Below, one piece after another: positions 57,201 to 64,000 of a stretch of DNA of 64,000 nt; the stretch's first letter is position 1; each line of letters starts with the position of its first letter. The position numbers and the translations under genes were made by a program. Under the pieces are notes generated by a model. That model had not been told where the DNA came from and ran no database searches. It worked only from the letters and a program-made list of their open reading frames with translations. Source of the DNA: Camellia lanceoleosa (Eukaryota; Streptophyta; Magnoliopsida; Ericales; Theaceae); NCBI GenBank assembly GCA_025200525.1, contig CM045758.1, positions 169,832,101-169,896,100 of the forward strand. The letters are read 5' to 3'.

Positions 57201-60200
57201 ATTTTGGGTTGATATGATCAATTGTCATGCTGAAGGGTGAATATGGTAGCTCAACGTGACATAGTCAAAACCACTTTGAATCCACCCTGGAGGTGAACTG
57301 GCTCAGAATCAATTTATTGTTGCTTCTAAAATATTAGTCCATGATCTTAATGTTTTCCCAACAAATGTACAGTCAATGTTGCAGTAAAATCTATGCTAGA
57401 TGCTTAGGCTTGCCAAAGTATCATGTTTATCAAACTAACTTTCTTTCTAGGTGCTTGGTCTGAGCTTTCAATTTGGTTAAATGAACAATTTGTAGTAATT
57501 CCCAAACTTAGTAGCATGTTCAGTTTGTATTCAGGAAGTGTAGGGAGTGGCAATTCATCCCAAGTTCCTGTTAGGTTTTCACAATAACTCATCTTTGATT
57601 CACTGGTTGGATTTTTCCACTGAGAAGACATCTTGTAATGGATAACAGCTGACCTAATAATGTTGGTCTTGCAATATTGAGGATTGAGAAGATAAATTTT
57701 ATTAATTGTTCAGTTAACAAGCAAATGGAAGGTGGTAATCATTATGTGTAGTTATGCAGTAAACACCAGTTAAATAATGCATAAGTCTATGAAAGGGGAC
57801 GACCTTTTTTACACATTGGGTAAAGAATCAGACAGATCAAACTTGCATTTATGAATTAAAATTTTTTCCACTGCCAATGACAAAATGTTAACTTATGCCA
57901 TGTTATATCTTCAGGTTACCAACTATCTTCAAGAAATAGCTCCTGATCTTTGTGATCGAATTGAGTTATACAACAAAAGAACTCCTCTTTTTGATGAATA
58001 TAATATCGAGGAAGAGATAAGCAACATGCTCAGTAAAAGGTTAGAAACAGCAAAGTATTGCTTTTCTTTTTCATTTGTTGCTTTGAGTTGCACTGCAAGA
58101 TAGCTATTATCTATTAGTTATAATGCATCATGTCTATAATGGAAAAAATTTATTTGTTGATGAAAATGATTATTACTGATAAGTTCATTTGAATGAATGT
58201 ACTTATGAATGCATGATCTAATATAGATGTGGTCATGGTTGCTATATTGAGAGCATAGATGTAATCTACTTAAGCTGCGAAAGCTATTTCAGCAGTGTGA
58301 AAAGAGCTGGCATGATATCTAAAAGGAAGTAATGGGGTCAAGGGTTCAGTCTTTATTTTAGTTGATTAGAAATAAATAAATATGTAAACAAATAAATATA
58401 ATTTAGTTAAAAAAAGTTAATATAAATATCAAGTGCTCAAAACTACAGGCTTAAAGATTTTTGCTGTAGGCTTGTAAACAACTTTTTCTTATTTGTCAAT
58501 TACATAAAACACTTTCGTAGCGTTTGGTAACGTTTACGTTTTTGGTTTATGTTTACAAAAATTTTATAAACTGGTTTTTTGTTTATTTTTAGAAAAACAT
58601 AAATTATAAACGCGTTTGGTTTGAACAAAATGTTTAAAAAATTTTAAAAACATAAACTAAAAAATATGTTTATTCAGGCCTAAAATATTTATATTTATTT
58701 TTATTATTTATGACAATGGGATCACACATATTATAATTGAAAAAAAAATTAATTGGAAAAAAAATTAATTGAAGAAAATTAATTAAAAAAAGTAATTGAA
58801 AAAAAATTTAATTGGGGAAAAAATTAATTGAAAAAAATAATTATTTGAAAAAGAAATTATTTCCAAAAAAAAATTAATTGAAAGAAAAGTAATTGAAAAA
58901 AAATTTATTTGAAAAAAAAAAATTGAAAACTGAAAACGTAAACTCATTTTTTGAGTTTATGTTTTTTCCTCAAATTTATAAACTGAGACAACTATTTATA
59001 AACCAAAAAAAATTTTGTAAATATAAACTGAAAACGGAATGGTTACCAAACAAACCTTTGTATTTTTTTAAAAGGGGATAACTTGCATTAGAAATTCAAA
59101 CATAAAATGAGTCGTCAGCAGAACGACAAGAAAAGACGAGGGAGGATAAAATTTAATGCAACAAGGAAAACCAAGTAATAAATTCCTTCACTCCCCCAAT
59201 AGAAACAGAAAAAAAAAATGAATATCAATCAACTCTGAAATGCCTTAACCCAAAGCTGTTTGGTGTGGTTGCAGGAATTCTGTTTGACAATCCTACTGCT
59301 AAAGTTAGATGCATTATCAGTGCCTCACCCTATGACCTTCATGCTATTCTTCTCTCCCCGCATTACACTCTAAAATCTTGTTACTCTTTTTTCTTTTTCT
59401 TGTTTTGGTAAGAAAGTAAGAATGTAAAAATGGATCAATGAATACAAAAATTATTGTTTAATGACACCCTTAAATCATATTACTCCTTACTGGTGCAGCG
59501 TCAACATTTCAAGACAATTATTGCAATGTTGTTGAACATTCCAAAACAGCCTCAACATACTTGCAGGTTTTTTCTTGGGCATCCTCCTACAGCTTTAGGA
59601 ATGTCGCTCTTTTGTAAAGGTCACATGCTCTCATAGTGTAATGTTTATACTGTTTTTGTTTTGTTTACACTTTGTATTCATATGGTTTTGGTCAAAAGTT
59701 TTGGCTTCTTTGTATAACGCTAGGCTATTCACCAAATAAAGAAAACCAAGAAAAGGTCTTGGAGGTAAGAGCCTGATAAATTAATGAAATCTCAATAGGG
59801 TAGGCCCAACTTGGACATCCTTCAGTGTCAGTTGCGTATTAAGTTTATATCTCATACTTAAAACAGAAGATTGACTTATTTTTGTTTTCCTTGGCCTATG
59901 CAATATTCTTTTAAATCCGATTTAATCACTGCCCAAAATTCGTCTTTGTTCTTGCTAAACTGATATGTTGAATTTAATATCTTTGACTCTTTAGTGCTGA
60001 GCAGATCACATTTCTTTTATTTCAGGGTTTCTCTTGCTAATGGAGGTTATCTTGTGATTGAGCAAACTGAGGCATTAGTCTCTATTGATGTGAATGGTGG
60101 ACAATGCATGCTTGGTCAGGGAACATCACAAGAGAAAGCTATTCTCGATGTCAACCTTGCCGCTGCCAAACAAGTATGTAGAAACTAAATTATATCACCC

Positions 60201-62924
60201 ATTTATATTTGTGGTAAATTTTCCATTGATTAAGAATATGGGGTTGTTTAACAAAACAAAGTAGCTTATTTTATAGTGCTGAAAATCTGAAGTAACTGAA
60301 TTTTGAAATTAAAAAATTTTAATATTTGAATCTAAAACTACCTTCCACTGACCATATTCAATATTTTGTAGTAAAAAAAAAAATGTTAGGTTTCCCCACT
60401 TAGATCATTTTAAGCAGATTTTGCCAATTTGAGTACTAGCTTATTCATGTAAATCAACCCATTTAGTAAAAGTTCCAGTGAATATTTCAGAAGTAAGATG
60501 CTTATGGGGTTTTCAAACAATTCTTATGAGATTTTCAAAAGTTGGAAATGAGAACTTTGTTGTGAATCTTGATGTTTCTAAGGAAACTTTGTGTTTTAGA
60601 TTTTCTCACCATATTGGAGAATAGAACACACCAATCCTTGAAAGGACACCATACCACACTGATAGCTTCGTTCAGCCATGTTTTATTTCATTACTTTAGG
60701 CTGCTGATGTTACTATCATCCTTGTACGGGGTAATTCTATGAATAGATTTGTAGTTTTTTGTGGTGCTTGTGGGTCACTCAAATGATTCACTAGCAAAAT
60801 TAACTTTTTCAGATTGCTAGAGAGTTACGGCTGAGAGATATTGGTGGCATTATTGTGGTAGATTTCATTGATATGGTGGATGATGGTAAGAAATCTCTCT
60901 CTCTCTCTCTCAATATTGCTAAATGCCTGCTGCTTCAACGTATGGTTTTTCTTCGATCATGATGTGTAACATTAGCATATACACATAAAAAGGAAATTTG
61001 ATATTCCTTGTTTTGATTTTCCTGGTTTACAGTGGAACTGGGTTCCAATTACCATTTTTCTGGATATAATTCTATTTTCCATCTATGTATTCTGTGCCTT
61101 CTAAATTTTAATTTTTATAATTAAAGAAATGGGTATTGAAATAAACATAAAGGAAACTAAAATTTAGGTTCAAGTAGGTTTTATGTGTTAATTTGTTCCT
61201 CTGACACCAATCTCGTCTTCCAGTGAATAAGAGACTGGTATATGAAGAAGTTAAAAAGGCTGTGGAGAGAGATCGATCAACTGTGAAAGTCTCTGAATTG
61301 TCTAGGCATGGCCTTATGGAAATCACCAGAAAGAGGGTATGTTGTTTGTTTCTCAAAATTCTTTCTCTTGGTGTTAATTTTCAGGAAGTTCTGAACACAG
61401 TAATATGAATATTTTCATTGCAAGATGTTGATTAAAGGTGGGTATGCATCTGTAGTTACCTTTTGTAATATATCACCAAAGTGAAATGTATAACTGTTGT
61501 ACCAATATAGCTGACTACATAGCAACGTTTACCTTCCGTAACAAGCTGTTGCCACCACACTTGACAGGTTAGACCTAGTGTGACATTTATGATTAGTGAA
61601 CCATGCAATTGCTGTCATGCTACTGGAAGAGTGGAAGCTTTGGAGACCTCATTTTCCAAAATTGAGCATGAAATTTGCCGGCTGCTTGTGAGTAATTTCT
61701 CTGGTTTCAAGGAATTTATCACTTCATTTGTTATATGACTTTGAAAGATGAAGGTCAACAACTTATAAACTGTTGATTGATCATGATTGTTGTTGATGAA
61801 AGGGAACTTATTCTGAATTTACTGTTCTATTGCACTTTGAAAGGCATTTTTGTATTTGAAACTTTGTTTCTGAATTCCTCCTTGGAATTCCAATGTTTCA
61901 CCCTCCCTCTCTCTCTCTCTCAAGTTATTTTATGACTCCCAGCAACACGCTTCACTTCTCTTACCTATTTATTCATAGTTCTGTGCCTCTAGTGCTTCAT
62001 TATGATACTGATAATTATCCATTTGTGTCAGGCAATGATGAACCAAAAAGCAGACCCTGAAAACCCTAAATCATGGCCAAGATTTATACTGCGGGTTGAT
62101 CGCTACATGTGTAATTACTTAACTTCTGGGAAAAGAACAAGACTTGCAGTCTTGAGTAGCTCTCTTAAAGTTTGGATTCTTTTGAAGGTATGTTCAATCC
62201 AACTTATACATGTTGAATCATTTGAGTACCACTGTCGCCTTATTTTTCAGCAACCCACTTCAGAGAGTCAAATTAACAGTCCTTATGCCTTCGCACATTT
62301 TATTTCCTTTCCTTAAACATGGGAATCACTTTACCAGTTCCTTTTGTGTAAAATATGAGAAAATTGATAACATATTATGGTATTGACCTTCATCCAATTC
62401 ATATATATTTGTAACCACGAAAGAGATATAATCACAAAGAGGGAAGGATCATATATTAAATAAAGACACAGTGCAAACACCTACACATGGTTTCCACCAT
62501 GCTTCCATAGGTGTAACTAATAAGTATGTGCATTTTCAGCTGTAACTCCATGGAATTCACATTGCTACCTAAGTTGATGTATACATCAGAGCATTATTTT
62601 ATGTATGATGGTAGTTGGTTAGTATTTTGCAAGTGAAAATCCATGCACTGGCTTACAGTTGGGGTGTTGTTTTATGTGTTCAAGGTCATTAATTAACATT
62701 CAATTGCATGCCATATGTTGTTTCAAGCTTTGGTTGTTGTTCAGGTTGCTAGAGGTTTTACGAGGGGTGCATTTGAGGTGAAACCATTGACTGATGAAAA
62801 GGATTACAACAGTCAGCATCAACTTGCCATTTCCGTGTTACGACGAACAGAGGTTGGATCTTACACTCCCAGCAGAAAAGTAACTGTTTTTCCTATCAAA
62901 AAATGGAAGACTGGGAGGAAATGA
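54245..62924 (+). CDS. RNE: RNase E/G-like protein, plastid type (RNE)
   Basis: Endoribonuclease of the RNase E/G family that in Arabidopsis chloroplasts processes polycistronic and ribosomal transcripts. Exons: 54245-54301, 54610-54829, 54917-56235, 56333-56650, 56808-56849, 57915-58039, 60026-60173, 60813-60885, 61224-61336, 61568-61687, 62032-62187, 62745-62924; all are GT-AG and in phase (about 956 residues). Order: rest of a CBM20-like domain (residues 1-70), a low-complexity region with two QPVEEPWL repeats, and an S1 domain split by an acidic insert (about 401-433; SVYLGVVTKFVPHMGGAFVN before, KWGQVRKGTKIIAQVV after). The RNase H-like catalytic core has Asp715 (SIDVNGG) and Asp760 (VVDFIDM), and the CNCCHATG zinc-link has Cys818 and Cys821. 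There is no bacterial-type C-terminal scaffold. The start is uncertain: upstream sequence is degraded and no transit peptide is visible. The acceptor at 54917 is the only nearby one that keeps the frame. Confidence 0.88.
58520..59055. mobile_element. hAT-like MITE in RNE intron 6
   Basis: The left end GCGTTTGGTAACGTTTACG and the right end inverted GTTTGTTTGGTAACCATTCC form terminal inverted repeats, with further inner matches (TTTATAAACTG/CAGTTTATATTT). Flanks CTTTCGTA and CTTTGTAT are an imperfect 8-bp pair. The middle (58735-58925) is a run of AATTAATTGAAAAAAA-type repeats. It lies between the exons ending 58039 and starting 60026. Confidence 0.6.
60889..60912 (+). repeat. CT dinucleotide microsatellite in an RNE intron
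   Basis: A run of TCTCTC about 20 bp long just after the donor at 60886. A similar CT run lies at about 61905-61922 in a later intron. Confidence 0.8.
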
Positions 62925-63480
62925 ACGTGCCGAGTTCAGCTGGCTTCATTCTTTTATCTGTACAGCACAGGTTGGCCTTTGCTTTCTCATGGCCAATTAG
63001 TTGAGGCGGGGTTATGCTATTTTTTGTTATAATTTCATTTTCTCCCATTTCTCGTAAAACCAAATAAAATTTGTATAAAATAGAAATGTTTTAACAGCCT
63101 TGATATGAAATATGGGGAAAATGGCTGTTGAAGAACATGATTGCTTTGAGAGATTTTGCCTATTTTTGGTTACTTTCTGCTAAACAAATCATCTTATATT
63201 TTATCAGCATGAAAAAATTACCCTATGATAAATTACATTTAGCATCCTGCATTTATATCAATATTTTATTTTGACCGAACCACTTTCAATGTGATACACT
63301 TTGTAATGTTATCATTCTAAACATTAGGCGTTAATGAAACTATTGAAAACTAGCATGTGAGCCACACGTGAATTTTATATTATTATTATTTTCTTAGGAT
63401 ACAATTAAAACTATACGGATCAAAGTGAGATTTGGTAATAGTGCATGCATGCTAATGGGAAGTTTCTAAATACACTCAAC
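62925..63480 (+). other. 3' UTR and downstream flank of RNE
   Basis: After the stop at 62922-62924 the sequence is T-rich. ACCAAATAAAATTTG near 63059-63073 contains a possible AATAAA poly(A) signal. No gene follows. Confidence 0.5.
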
Positions 63481-64000
63481 GAATTTCTCAGGTGCATCTA
63501 AATGCACTCAAAAATTCGTTGGCATCTCATTTCTCAAGACATTTCATCCCAATTTTTGTTTTGTTAACACCCCAATTAATACCAACCTTACTCCAGCTGC
63601 CCACCCTAGCCACATTCGCCATTGGCTCACCTTTGCCACCTCTTGGGTGGGTGGCAGGTGGCAAGGTTGGGTGGTGGCAATAGGTGGAGATAGGCTAGGG
63701 GTGGCAGTGGGAGTTGGAGAGGTTCGAATGGTGTGGAGAGGGGCTAGGATGTAGCAGTGGGAGTTGGAGAGGTTCGCAAGGGGCTAGGGTGTGGTGGCAG
63801 GAGTTGGAGAGCTTCGAAGGGGGCTGGTGCGTTGATAGCCAAAAGGAGAGGAAGGTGAATTGAATTTTAGAATTTTGTCCACTTGGTAATTTGACCATAT
63901 TAAAAGAAATGGGAAATGAGGTGTTGAATAAGTCATATGGGATGCATTAGAAGATGATTGATTATTCATATATGCTCCCAAAAAATTATCACGTGGCTTA
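63480..64000. repeat. GC-rich short repeats downstream of RNE
   Basis: Three diverged copies of a 40-50-bp unit containing CAGTGGGAGTTGGAGAGGTT start near 63692, 63740 and 63782. Before them, GGTGGC/GGTGGG words cluster at 63640-63690. Small ORFs on both strands here are low-complexity and are not considered genes. Confidence 0.5.

Noticed and set aside
63492..63683. 63-codon ORF downstream of RNE
   Set aside because: Low-complexity Pro/Leu frame in a GC-rich repeat; no support as a gene.

Overview
The window is nuclear DNA from a flowering plant, most likely a eudicot. The evidence is two intron-split plant genes with GT-AG borders (an LHT8-type amino-acid transporter and the plastid RNase E/G-like protein RNE), plant-type Ty3/gypsy LTR retrotransposons, plant mobile domain (PMD) and DUF7745 proteins, and small hAT and Mutator-type elements in AT-rich spacers. 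No RNA gene, CRISPR array or bacterial operon was seen.

Layout. 1-19867: a large Tat-like gypsy element (element 1), read on the minus strand and lacking its far (3') LTR, which lies beyond position 1. In element order it has a 4.9-kb 5' LTR (19867-14969), PBS, decayed gag, protease, RT, RNase H and integrase (to about 6540). Two plus-strand (antisense) genes follow, one DUF7745-type and one PMD-type, then an 82-bp hierarchical tandem array. 19868-23265: the 5' part of a second minus-strand gypsy element (element 2: LTR, gag, protease, start of RT). Its RT is cut exactly where the LTR of element 1 starts, so element 1 is nested in element 2. 23266-30480: AT-rich spacer with a degenerate 55-60-bp tandem repeat, a 625-bp foldback element with 9-bp target duplications, and short dispersed repeats. 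30610-50738: an LHT8-like transporter gene split in exon 1 by a complete 14,965-bp plus-strand gypsy element (element 3, 30689-45653, 5-bp target duplication CCGCC). Element 3 also carries antisense genes between pol and its 3' LTR: a spliced PMD gene and an unrecognised ORF. 50739-53080: transporter 3' flank and a possible solo LTR. 53080-62924: RNE, with an intact catalytic part but a degraded 5' end. 62925-64000: 3' flank and a short GC-rich repeat.

How the parts relate. The most interesting pattern is that both elements whose pol-to-3'LTR segment is visible carry spliced, opposite-strand genes there, PMD in both. In element 1 the DUF7745 gene has its own TATA box, preceded by GGCCGGCC palindromes like those upstream of the TATA-like site in the element's own LTR. 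PMD proteins of the MAIN/MAIL1 type act in transposon silencing in Arabidopsis, so element-borne PMD genes could modify host silencing; that is inference. The transporter gene is disrupted and carries several one-base shifts, three of them readable as one-base losses. These could be decay or uncorrected sequencing indels.
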